NCBI GenBank assembly: GCA_034440115.1
Contig: JAWXBM010000050.1
Coordinates: 1-24,673, forward strand
Length of the DNA: 24,673 bases
Source of the DNA: JAWXBM01 sp034440115
Lineage (GTDB): Bacteria > Pseudomonadota > Gammaproteobacteria > Xanthomonadales > SZUA-36
Direction: 5' to 3'
The translations under genes were made by a program, and so were the position numbers. Shown here in pieces: positions 1 to 7,838 of this stretch; the first letter of the stretch is position 1, and every line of letters starts with the position of its first letter. The notes under the pieces were generated by a model. It was not told where the DNA came from, ran no database searches, and was given only the letters and a program-made list of their open reading frames with translations.

Positions 1-186
1 AGCCCGGGATGACGGTCGGATTCTGCGGGATGAAGGTCGGATTCTGCGGGATGAAGGTCGGATTCTGCGGGATGAAGGTCGGATTCTGCGGGATGAAGGT
101 CGGATTCTGCGGGATGACGGTCGGATTCTGCGGGATGACGGTCGGATTCTGCGGGATGACGGTCGGATTCTGCGGGATGACGGTCT
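1..186. repeat. 21-bp tandem repeat array (minisatellite)
   Basis: About eight and a half head-to-tail copies with an exact 21-bp period begin near positions 8, 29, 50, 71, 92, 113, 134, 155 and 176. The shared core is GGTCGGATTCTGCGGGATGA. The only internal variation is one base, GATGAC or GATGAA: copy 1 has C, copies 2-5 have A, and copies 6-9 have C, so variants are clustered as expected from slippage or unequal exchange. The array may start before the window. There are no unique spacers, so it is not CRISPR. It lies 12 bp past the anmK stop codon. The period is a multiple of three and one frame is open, but no start or ribosome site supports translation. Confidence 0.95.
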
Positions 187-198
187 GATGACCCGCGA

Positions 199-1331
199 TT
201 ACGAATTAGCCGGTTCGAAAATATCGCCCAGCAGAACCGGTGCGTTGGCACCGGTAATCGGAGCCGTGTTCTGTAGAGTCTCAGACAAGCGCTCACGCGC
301 CAGCCAGGCAAACAGGATTCCTTCTACCCAGTCCGGGTCCAGCCCGACCTTTTGCGTGGTTTCAACGGTTTTGTCCGGTAGCAGACGCCGCAGGCGTTGC
401 AGCAAATCCAGGTTGTGTGCACCGCCCCCGCAGACCAGCACCTCATCAGCACTGCCAAAGCGCACCGCATCGGCAATCGAGTAGGCGGTCAGTTCGCTGA
501 GCGTTGCCTGCACATCGCGCAAACTGGTGTGAGTGGCGGAGAATTCTGCCTTGCGGGCATTCAGCCGGATCTGGAACCAGTGATCATTGAAGTATTCAAC
601 GCCGGTGCTTTTTGGTGCCTTGCGGCTGAAGTAGGGGTCATCCAGCAGACGGTCCAATAGCAAGCGGTCTACTTTGCCGCCTGCCGCCCATTGGCCGTTG
701 GCATCATATTCCTGGCCCTGGTGTTTCTGAATCCAGTTGTCCAGCAGGCAGTTTCCGGGGCCTGTGTCGTGGCCGGTCACAGAACCGTTGGCATGCAACA
801 AGGAAATATTGCTGATACCACCGATATTGAGCACCGCGCGTATACCGCGCTCGGGCATCATCAAGGCCTGGTGCAGCAAAGGTGCCAGCGGCGCGCCCTG
901 GCCACCGGCTGCCAGGTCTGCCTGGCGAAAATGGCCCACGGTGCGTATGCCCAGAAGGTCGGCGATGCGCTGGGGGTCGCCGAGCTGTAGGGTTTCTGCC
1001 TGTGGCTTTTGCGGTTGATGCCAAACGGTTTGACCGTGTGACCCCACCGCGGTGATTTCTGCTGCTTTAACGCCAACTTTTTCCAGCAGACCCCAGGCAG
1101 CCAGGGCAAAAAACTCGGCTAAATCCTGGTCGAGGCGCTGCATGGTTTCGTCGTCCGGGCGTATGCGCCGGTCGATTAAATCTTTGAGGCCTTTGGCCAG
1201 CAGCGGCGGGTAGCTGACACACAGCGAGGCCAGCAATTTCGGGCTGTCGTTGTCGAAGCGCACTAAAGCCGCATCAGCACCATCCCGGCTGGTGCCGGAC
1301 AACATGCCGATAAACAATGCTGCGGTCGAGC

Positions 1332-1335
<4 letters not shown>
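199..1335 (-). CDS. anmK: Anhydro-N-acetylmuramic acid kinase
   Basis: AnmK converts 1,6-anhydro-MurNAc, released during cell-wall turnover, to MurNAc-6-phosphate in the cytoplasm, as a step of peptidoglycan recycling. The 378 residues match the usual family length. Visible motifs are the N-terminal nucleotide-binding loop GMLSGTSRDG (10-19), GSHGQTVWH (98-106), NIGGISNIS (170-178) and HDTGPGN (189-195), whose Asp190 corresponds to the catalytic base of the family. The start is a TTG at 1335-1333; a later ATG (residue 11) would remove part of the first beta strand and loop. The TTG overlaps the stop of the upstream M23 peptidase gene as TTGA, so translational coupling is likely. The same pairing next to tyrS is familiar from Pseudomonas. 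Confidence 0.96.
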
Positions 1336-2684
<1,349 letters not shown>

Positions 2685-2835
2685 TTGTAATGGAGGCCCT
2701 TATGCTCGACCCAGCAACAGGCGCTTAAAGAGTATCGACAGGTAGGGTTGGGGTCAAATGGTTTGCAACGAAAATTCGGCTGGAGGACTGGGGCTCAAGG
2801 CCCTAAAATGCACGGCTTGGCTGCAGGATGAATCT

Positions 2836-4035
2836 ATGACCGATGTAAATGAAGCCCTGAGCTTATTGTCCCGGGGTACGGATGAGGTTACCAAGCTGGA
2901 GGAGCTGGAGGCGCGGCTCAAGCGGGGTAAGCCTTTGCGGGTCAAGGTAGGCTTTGATCCAACCGCCTCGGACTTGCATCTGGGACATACGGTTATCATC
3001 AACAAAATGCGGCAGTTTCAGGACCTTGGCCATACCGCCATTTTCCTGATCGGTGATTTCACCGGCATGATCGGCGATCCCACCGGCAAAAACGTCACCC
3101 GCAAGCCTTTGACCGAAGAAGAGATCAAGGCCAATGCGGAGACTTATGCCGAACAGGTTTTCAAAGTTCTGGACCGCGAGAAAACCGAAGTTCGTTTCAA
3201 TAATGAATGGTTCAGTGAATTGGGTGCTGCTGGCATGATCAAGCTGGCTGCCAAGTACACCGTGGCGCGCATGCTGGAGCGCGATGATTTTGAACAGCGC
3301 TTTCGCGAAAACCAGCCGATTGCGGTGCATGAGTTTCTGTATCCCTTATCGCAGGCGTACGATTCAGTTGCGCTGAAATGCGATGTCGAGATGGGCGGCA
3401 CCGACCAGAAGTTCAATCTGCATGTGGGTCGCCATATGCAGCAGCAATATGGCCAGGCGCCACAGGTGATCATCACCTTGCCCTTGTTGGAAGGGCTGGA
3501 CGGAGTGCAGAAGATGTCCAAGTCGCTGGGCAACTACATTGGGATTACCGAGCCGCCGGGCGAAATGTTCGGCAAGCTGATGTCGATTTCCGATGACCTG
3601 ATGTGGCGCTATTTTGAATTGCTCAGTTTTCGCAGTAATGCTGATATCGAAGCTTTGAAGCAGGCGGCGGCCGACGGCAAGAATCCGCGCGATATCAAGT
3701 TTCTGCTGTGCGAGGAAATCGTGACGCGCTTCCATGACAAGGCCGCGGCAACAGCGGCGCATGAAGAATTCATTTCACGTTTCCAGGGCGGCGCCATGCC
3801 GGAAGACATTCCCGAACGCACACTGGAAACCGGCGGTGAGGGCATGGGTATTGCCGCGGCATTGACGCAATGTGGTTTAACCGCCAGCAATTCCGACGCT
3901 TTTCGAATGATCAAGCAGGGCGGGGTGCGCATTGATGGGGAAAAAGTCAACGACCGTGGGCTACAACTCCCGGCGGGATTCGAGGGTGTTCTGCAGGTGG
4001 GTAAACTGAAATTCTGTAAAGTTCATGTTGTTTAA
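2836..4035 (+). CDS. tyrS: Tyrosyl-tRNA synthetase
   Basis: Cytoplasmic class I aminoacyl-tRNA synthetase that charges tRNA-Tyr. From the start chosen here (399 residues) the HIGH-type signature is HLGH at 48-51 and the KMSKS loop is at 226-230. GDFTGMIGDPTG (73-84) is typical of the family, and an S4 RNA-binding domain occupies about 335-399. The frame is open back to 2758. The start at 2836 is preferred because the extra 26 residues do not resemble the family and AGGA lies seven bases before this ATG. The protein belongs to the longer TyrRS group common in Pseudomonas-like bacteria. The leader 2700-2835 shows no clear tRNA-responsive structure. Confidence 0.97.
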   Translation: MTDVNEALSLLSRGTDEVTKLEELEARLKRGKPLRVKVGFDPTASDLHLGHTVIINKMRQFQDLGHTAIFLIGDFTGMIGDPTGKNVTRKPLTEEEIKANAETYAEQVFKVLDREKTEVRFNNEWFSELGAAGMIKLAAKYTVARMLERDDFEQRFRENQPIAVHEFLYPLSQAYDSVALKCDVEMGGTDQKFNLHVGRHMQQQYGQAPQVIITLPLLEGLDGVQKMSKSLGNYIGITEPPGEMFGKLMSISDDLMWRYFELLSFRSNADIEALKQAAADGKNPRDIKFLLCEEIVTRFHDKAAATAAHEEFISRFQGGAMPEDIPERTLETGGEGMGIAAALTQCGLTASNSDAFRMIKQGGVRIDGEKVNDRGLQLPAGFEGVLQVGKLKFCKVHVV

Positions 4036-4113
4036 TATTGGGCTGATTGAACCTGGGTTGTTTACACCTGAGCTCATTAACTTTGGGCTGATCGGTCGTT
4101 GGTGAATGCCGTA

Positions 4114-4629
4114 ATGAACAGCCTGGCGGACCTGGACTGGTCCAGTTGGAAGGCCAAAGACCCAGCCACGCTGGTGTTTGTGCTGCGCGCAGATGAAATC
4201 CTGCTTATCGACAAAAAGACCGGCCTGGGCAAAGGTAAAGTTAATGGCCCTGGTGGCAAAGTCGAAGCGGGCGAAACTCCGGAACAATGCGCTGTGCGTG
4301 AATGTCAGGAAGAGCTGGGCATTACCGTGAGCAATCTGGAGTTTTGTGGTGAGCACCGCTTCCAGTTTGTCGATGGCTATTCCATTCACGTGCATGTTTA
4401 TCGCACCCGCGATTTTTCTGGCACCCCGGTTGAAACCCCGGAAGCCAGGCCTTTGTGGGTTAAGGTGGCTGAAATTCCTTACGAACAGATGTGGGAAGAT
4501 GACCGCCTCTGGTTGCCCATGATGATACGGGGCGAGCGTTTCCAGACGCGCTGGATTTTTGATGGTGACCGCATGGTGGATTACGACATCCAGCCAGACG
4601 GTCAGAATGATTCCTGGGTTCAGTCTTAA
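4114..4629 (+). CDS. Nudix hydrolase (MutT/MTH1-like, probable 8-oxo-dGTP diphosphatase)
   Basis: A single Nudix domain. Counted from the alternative TTG start at 4099, the box spans residues 53-75 and obeys G-x5-E-x7-REUxEExGU exactly (GKVEAGE, then RECQEELGI), so metal binding and pyrophosphohydrolase chemistry should be intact. The substrate cannot be read from the box. A tryptophan- and acid-rich C-terminus (WEDDRLWLPMMIRGE) resembles MTH1-like enzymes that clean oxidised purine nucleotides. The ATG at 4114 is chosen because GGTGA sits eight bases upstream; in-frame TTG (4099) and GTG (4102) are alternatives. The 63-bp gap after tyrS holds two imperfect copies of TTGGGCTGAT, and co-transcription with tyrS is possible. 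Confidence 0.88.
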   Translation: MNSLADLDWSSWKAKDPATLVFVLRADEILLIDKKTGLGKGKVNGPGGKVEAGETPEQCAVRECQEELGITVSNLEFCGEHRFQFVDGYSIHVHVYRTRDFSGTPVETPEARPLWVKVAEIPYEQMWEDDRLWLPMMIRGERFQTRWIFDGDRMVDYDIQPDGQNDSWVQS

Positions 4630-4709
4630 GCTGCGGTATAAGCTAAAACTTTAGCCTGCGCGCTGACACCTGCCCGTTCATGCCTACCCGTTACTACACG
4701 GAGCTTTTT

Positions 4710-5978
4710 ATGCGAATTTCTAGATTCCTGGCCGGCGCTTTGCTGGGCCTGACCTGCCTTTCCGCCTGCGCTGAAACCAACACGGCAGCACCGATACCAA
4801 CACCTGAACTCACGGCCGAACCCACGGACGAGCCCACGGACGAACAATACGCGCAAGCAATGGCTCTGGCCCACAGCGCCATGATCATCGATACGCACGT
4901 CGATGTGCCGACTCGTTTGCACGAAGGCTGGGCCGATGTCAGCCAGGCAACAGTTGATGGAAATTTTGATTTTCCCAGGGCTGTAGAAGGTGGTTTGAAT
5001 CTGCCCTTTATGTCCATTTATACGCCTGCGTCCATGGAAGCCGACGGCGGTGGTTACCAGTTAGCCAACGAACTGATCGACAGCATGGAAGCGTTGGTGG
5101 GCCGGGCACCAAATAAATTTGTCATCGTTCGCAATCCGACTGATGCGTTGGCGGCCAAAGCCGCCGGCAAGATTGGCCTGGCTCTGGGCATGGAGAACGG
5201 TTCACCCGTTGAAGGCGAGCTAAAGAACCTGCAGTTTTTTTATGACCGTGGCATCCGTTACATCACCTTAGCTCATGGCCTGAGCAACCACATTTCGGAT
5301 TCTTCCTATGACAAGAACCGTCAGTGGAATGGCCTCAGCCCGTTCGGCAAAGAGGTTGTGGCAGAAATGAACCGGCTCGGCATGATGGTGGATATTTCCC
5401 ACGTGTCAGACGAAGCCTTTTATCAGGCGGTGGAAATCTCCAAAGTGCCGGTCATAGCTTCACACTCGTCGGTGCGGTATTTCACCCCGGGTTTCGAGCG
5501 CAATATGAGCGATGAAATGATTCAGGCGCTGGCCAAGAATGGCGGCGTTATTCAAATCAATTTCGGCTCCAGTTTTCTGCAAGCCGAAACCAATGAATGG
5601 TATGCAGTAATGGCCGTGGCGCGCACTGCCTGGCTGGAAGAAACGGGCAACAGCGCTGAGGGTGAAGAGACAACGGCCTGGGCCAGGAACTATTGGCAAG
5701 AATATGATTTCCCTCGCGCCAGTATTTCAGATGTTGCTGATCACATTGATCATGTAGTCAAACTCGCTGGATTCGAGTACGTTGGCATCGGTTCCGATTT
5801 TGACGGCGTGGGTGATAGCCTGCCGACCGGTTTGCAAAGCGTTGCCACCTACCCAGCCTTGATTGCCGAACTGCTGCGTCGCGGTTATACCGAGGAGCAG
5901 TTGGTTGCCATACTCGGTGGGAATCTGCTGCGGGTCTGGCGCCAGGTGGAAGATTACGCCCGCAAGCAGCACAGTTGA
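4710..5978 (+). CDS. Membrane dipeptidase, peptidase family M19, predicted lipoprotein
   Basis: Zinc dipeptidase related to renal dipeptidase, predicted to hydrolyse dipeptides in the periplasm. The start at 4710 has GGAG six bases upstream and gives a lipoprotein signal with LSAC lipobox (Cys20). The frame is open to 4680, but the extra ten residues would bury the signal. An acidic, Pro/Thr-rich tether (21-46) follows. Expected metal ligands are His63 and Asp65 (DTHVD), bridging Glu162 (GMENG), His231 (SHVSD) and His252 (ASHSS); Asp363 is in GSDFDG. All are present, so the enzyme should be active. Length of 422 fits M19. It follows the Nudix gene by 80 bp and is probably the last gene of this plus-strand run. 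Confidence 0.94.
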   Translation: MRISRFLAGALLGLTCLSACAETNTAAPIPTPELTAEPTDEPTDEQYAQAMALAHSAMIIDTHVDVPTRLHEGWADVSQATVDGNFDFPRAVEGGLNLPFMSIYTPASMEADGGGYQLANELIDSMEALVGRAPNKFVIVRNPTDALAAKAAGKIGLALGMENGSPVEGELKNLQFFYDRGIRYITLAHGLSNHISDSSYDKNRQWNGLSPFGKEVVAEMNRLGMMVDISHVSDEAFYQAVEISKVPVIASHSSVRYFTPGFERNMSDEMIQALAKNGGVIQINFGSSFLQAETNEWYAVMAVARTAWLEETGNSAEGEETTAWARNYWQEYDFPRASISDVADHIDHVVKLAGFEYVGIGSDFDGVGDSLPTGLQSVATYPALIAELLRRGYTEEQLVAILGGNLLRVWRQVEDYARKQHS

Positions 5979-6004
5979 TTGCATGGCCAGTTCAAATAAA
6001 AGGA

Positions 6005-6040
6005 GATGGAGCCAATTAAAGGAAATTTATCAGCTCCATC
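6005..6040 (+). terminator. Weak hairpin downstream of the dipeptidase gene
   Basis: GATGGAGC (6005-6012) and GCTCCATC (6033-6040) are perfect inverted repeats separated by 20 bases, starting 26 bp after the dipeptidase stop. There is only a short T run (TTTT at about 6044) and the loop is long, so termination is a weak inference; it may simply be an mRNA 3' structure. Confidence 0.3.
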
Positions 6041-6076
6041 CACTTTTGAAAGATGAACGAAGCGTTTGCGTCACTT

Positions 6077-6151
6077 AACCCTGCATCAGCTCCCGCTCAT
6101 CCAGCCCAATGCTGCGGGCAATGATTTCTTTCATGATCTCTGTGCTGCCCG
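6077..6151 (-). pseudogene. Duplicated 3' fragment of an acyl-CoA dehydrogenase gene
   Basis: This 75-bp stretch matches 7841-7915, the 3' end of the intact acyl-CoA dehydrogenase gene, with three mismatches (96 percent). On the minus strand it encodes GSTEIMKEIIARSIGL followed by DERELMQG and a stop (TAA, versus TGA in the intact gene). Homology ends abruptly at 6151, where the frame continues into unrelated sequence. It has no start and is a gene scrap. Two such gene ends bracket the toxin-antitoxin/CsbD island, which suggests that recombination, or decay of a second copy of the gene, shaped the region. Confidence 0.85.
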
Positions 6152-6226
6152 GCAGCCACTTCGTCAATAGCGTAGATTTGGCGCTGAAAGTAGGGGAGAA
6201 GGTCTTGCTCTCCCGCTTAATTGGTT
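6152..6226. other. Unassigned junction sequence between gene scrap and vapBC promoter
   Basis: No gene is recognised. A hairpin with six-base arms, GGGAGA (6194-6199) and TCTCCC (6209-6214), lies here. On the minus strand a short frame runs into the dehydrogenase scrap without a start codon. This stretch marks the unknown partner at the breakpoint. Confidence 0.4.
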
Positions 6227-6256
6227 TAAACTAACTAACATTAGTTTACTAAGAGG
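6224..6256 (+). promoter_or_regulatory. Probable vapBC operator and ribosome-binding site
   Basis: Overlapping dyads lie just before the antitoxin gene: GTTTAAAC (6224-6231), TAAACTAA (6227-6234) with TTAGTTTA (6241-6248) around six bases, and TAGT-TT-ACTA (6242-6251). Such palindromes are the usual binding sites for the antitoxin or toxin-antitoxin complex in type II autoregulation. AGAGG (6252-6256) stands five bases before the ATG at 6262. Confidence 0.6.
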
Positions 6257-6261
6257 CCAAC

Positions 6262-6510
6262 ATGCTTACCGTCAACATCCACGAAGCGAAAACCCAGCTT
6301 TCCAAGCTGGTCGAGCAGGCTGCGCAGGGTGAATCATTCATCATCGCCAAAGCTGGCAAGCCGATGGTCAAGGTCATCCCCTTGGGTAAGGCGGAAACAG
6401 GCACTGCCGGCAGACTGGGGTTTATGGCGGGAGAGATTACCGTACCCGATGACTTCGACCAGATGGGCAGCGACCACATCGCAAATCTGTTCGAAGGAAA
6501 ATCAGCTTGA
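6262..6510 (+). CDS. Type II antitoxin, Phd/YefM family (VapB role)
   Basis: An 82-residue antitoxin predicted to neutralise the PIN-domain toxin encoded next to it and to repress the operon. The N-terminus MLTVNIHEAKTQLSKLV and the stretch GESFIIAKAGKPMVKVIPL are the typical Phd/YefM DNA-binding fold. The acidic C-terminal part (about 58-82, PDDFDQMG...LFEGKSA) is the expected toxin-wrapping segment. The start has an AGAGG ribosome site and an upstream palindromic operator. The stop overlaps the toxin start by four bases (TTGA). It sits in a debris-rich island flanked by duplicated gene ends, which fits horizontally mobile toxin-antitoxin modules. Confidence 0.92.
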   Translation: MLTVNIHEAKTQLSKLVEQAAQGESFIIAKAGKPMVKVIPLGKAETGTAGRLGFMAGEITVPDDFDQMGSDHIANLFEGKSA

Positions 6511-6893
6511 CTCTGTTGCTCGACACCCATGTTCTGCTGTGGGCAGCGAGCGAACCGCAGCGTCTCTCGGCTAAAGCGCGCACCCTGCTTCTCGACTCCG
6601 CCAACCAACTCGTGTTCAGTGCCGCCAGCCTGTGGGAAATCTCCATCAAAAGCAGTCTTGCTCGATCCGGCTTCAAGGTCGACGCGCGCCGCTTATGGCG
6701 CATGTTGCTGGTGAACGGCTACCGCGAACTCCCCATTACCAGCGAGCACACCGTCGCGGTAAACGAATTGCCCGCCCTGCATAAAGACCCATTCGACCGC
6801 ATCCTTGTGGCGCAGGCGCGAGTGGAGGGATTGTTGCTGCTTACAGCGGACAAGAAAGTGGCGAAGTATGGTGAAGGCGTGCAGAAGATATGA
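6507..6893 (+). CDS. Type II toxin, PIN-domain ribonuclease (VapC family)
   Basis: A 128-residue PIN-domain protein, predicted to be a magnesium-dependent endoribonuclease that arrests growth when freed from its antitoxin. The acidic active-site set is visible: Asp6 (LLLDTHVLLW), Glu44 (SLWEISIK), Asp97 (DPFDRILVAQA) and Asp115 (LTADKKV). All are intact, so the toxin is probably functional. The likely start is the TTG at 6507, which overlaps the antitoxin stop as TTGA and gives the family-typical beginning LLLDTHV; no ATG lies near. Translational coupling keeps toxin output below antitoxin. The RNA target cannot be predicted from sequence. Confidence 0.93.
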   Translation: MTLLLDTHVLLWAASEPQRLSAKARTLLLDSANQLVFSAASLWEISIKSSLARSGFKVDARRLWRMLLVNGYRELPITSEHTVAVNELPALHKDPFDRILVAQARVEGLLLLTADKKVAKYGEGVQKI

Positions 6894-6968
6894 GCGCGGG
6901 AACCGTGGTCTGTCCCCAATTGTTTGTTCCCACTTGTTTCTATCCTTGAGACCCCCTTGGAGTAGCTG
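6894..6968. other. Short AT-richer gap with a motif known from repeat neighbourhoods
   Basis: No gene is seen. The stretch contains GTGGTCTGTCCCCAATT (about 6906-6922). From memory, similar GGGGACAGACCAC strings recur between genes of gammaproteobacteria, often near REP-associated transposases. No transposase is present here, so this is only a hint of a mobile-repeat scar. Confidence 0.25.
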
Positions 6969-7019
6969 ACACCCTTGCGTGTGCTGCGTCTGGACGGCGG
7001 CGGTATGCGCGGGATCTGA
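6969..7019 (+). pseudogene. N-terminal scrap of a patatin-like phospholipase
   Basis: The plus frame reads TPLRVLRLDGGGMRGI and then stops (TGA at 7017-7019). The pattern of a hydrophobic strand followed by LDGGGxRG is the N-terminal oxyanion-hole signature of patatin-like phospholipases, including CapV-type CBASS effectors. The catalytic GxSxG and DG motifs are absent because the frame ends at once. There is no start codon with a ribosome site, and an in-frame stop lies just upstream (6963). This is a dead fragment. A plus-strand frame that starts just afterwards and ends at 7129 could be the 3' end of the same gene after an internal deletion, but that is inference. Confidence 0.5.
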
Positions 7020-7129
7020 CCTCCTGTGAAGGTTTACGAAACGACTTCGATAAGCGGCATAGCCACCAAGCACTCACATTGGATTCACTTGACGCCCTAG
7101 TAGTTTTCACCAAGTATTTGTCGCTGTAA
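7020..7129 (+). pseudogene. Possible 3' end of an unidentified decayed gene
   Basis: A plus-strand frame encoding CEGLRNDFDKRHSHQAL, then TLDSLDALVVFTKYLSL and TAA (7127-7129), has protein-like composition and stops just before a strong hairpin at 7136-7155, as a real gene end would. The family is not recognised. It is in a different frame from the patatin scrap just upstream, so any link between the two requires a frame-shifting deletion. It could also be chance. Confidence 0.25.
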
Positions 7130-7135
7130 AAAGCA

Positions 7136-7155
7136 GGCCACCTCGAAAGGTGGCC
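7136..7155. terminator. Hairpin terminator, best oriented for the minus strand
   Basis: GGCCACCT (7136-7143), loop CGAA, AGGTGGCC (7148-7155): a perfect eight-base stem with a tetraloop. On the minus strand the stem is followed by TGC and five Ts. It lies between two convergent gene scraps, the plus-strand end at 7129 and the RadC-like minus-strand end at 7161, so it probably served genes that have since decayed. Confidence 0.65.
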
Positions 7156-7160
7156 ATGTG

Positions 7161-7252
7161 TCACAACATACCTCGTTCCGCAAAACTCACCGTTTCTGCA
7201 CCCGCGATCACAAAGTGATCAAGCACACGGATATCGAGCACAGGCAAGCAAC
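7161..7252 (-). pseudogene. C-terminal scrap of a RadC/JAB-domain protein
   Basis: The minus strand encodes LDI, RVLDHFVIAGAETVSFAERG and ML before a TGA at 7163-7161. This matches the conserved end of RadC proteins (pattern RVLDHxxxGxxxxSFAERG). The frame is closed upstream at about 7285 without a start, and the N-terminal HxH...D part of the JAB domain is missing. RadC homologues are frequent passengers of genomic islands and plasmids, which fits the setting. Its stop lies six bases from the terminator stem at 7136-7155, so the original 3' end is preserved while the body is lost. Confidence 0.7.
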
Positions 7253-7369
7253 TGAGATATAGAACGGGTACGTATCATCATGTGATGTCCCTAGTATAAA
7301 ACTGATGTCTATATTAGCAAATCGTTCAGCTTTTGCTTGATTTGAACCCAAAACCCAAAAAAGACACGA

Positions 7370-7400
7370 CCCGTGGAGAACTTCCGCGGGCCGGTTTTTT
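7370..7400. terminator. Bidirectional intrinsic terminator after csbD-like gene
   Basis: CCCGTGGA (7370-7377) pairs with TTCCGCGGG (7383-7390 used, one G-U pair) around a five-base loop. Six Ts follow on the plus side (7395-7400), and on the minus side the stem is followed after seven bases by a run of six Ts (AAAAAA at about 7357-7362). It stands about 33 bp beyond the stop of the minus-strand CsbD gene and would end its transcript. Confidence 0.7.
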
Positions 7401-7432
7401 GATGAGCTGCAGTCAACGCAACCCAACAAGCC

Positions 7433-7630
7433 TTACAGGGTGCGCTGCCATTCGTCGACTTCGCGTTCAGCGACTTCGCGAGTCTTGCCGTAGCGTTCCT
7501 GAATTTTGCCAGCCAGTTCTTTGCGACTACCTTCAATCTTGTCGAGCTCATCATCGGTGAGGTCGCCCCACTTCTGTTGCGCCTTACCTTTGATTTGCTT
7601 CCAATTACCTTTCACTTGGTCCCAGTTCAT
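7433..7630 (-). CDS. CsbD-family general stress protein
   Basis: A 65-residue, highly charged helical protein. MNWDQVKGNWKQIKGKAQQK, then the WGDLTDDEL motif and a C-terminal EREVDEWQ, are the standard CsbD/YjbJ layout, and the length is normal. These proteins are abundant in stationary phase and under osmotic or general stress in many bacteria, but their biochemical role is unknown. The start at 7630 follows AGGAG by eight bases; the longer frame to 7699 is not family-like. It is monocistronic, with its own terminator at 7370-7400. The 200-bp upstream region holds a possible weak promoter, TTGCAA with TAATCG on the minus strand about 40-60 bp before the start. Confidence 0.92.
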   Translation of the reverse strand: MNWDQVKGNWKQIKGKAQQKWGDLTDDELDKIEGSRKELAGKIQERYGKTREVAEREVDEWQRTL

Positions 7631-7838
7631 ATTGCGTTCTCCTGTTTTGCAGTTGAGTGCAGGGGCGATTGCGATTAGTTCGCTGTACGTCCGTTGCAAG
7701 AATTAAAGATGCAATATGCGTGCCGATACGATGATGGCGCTGAAAGTCAGTGTTTAAGCGGGGTATGAGAGGCAGTGGAATTTGTGGGCCGCAAAAGTTT
7801 TGTAACTTCGACCGTTGATCATGCAACTTTTACAAAGA

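Noticed and set aside
1..186. CRISPR array
   Set aside because: Repeats are directly contiguous with no unique spacers; it is a simple tandem repeat.
2758..2835. N-terminal extension of TyrRS
   Set aside because: The extra 26 residues do not look like the family, and the ATG at 2836 has a good ribosome site.
7208..7429. A 73-residue minus-strand open frame
   Set aside because: It overlaps the RadC-like frame and the terminator; its sequence is not protein-like and a different frame carries the RadC motif.
7799..7836. Terminator after the acyl-CoA dehydrogenase gene
   Set aside because: TTTGTAA and TTACAAA form an inverted repeat, but the arms are AT-rich, the loop is over 20 bases and there is no T tract.
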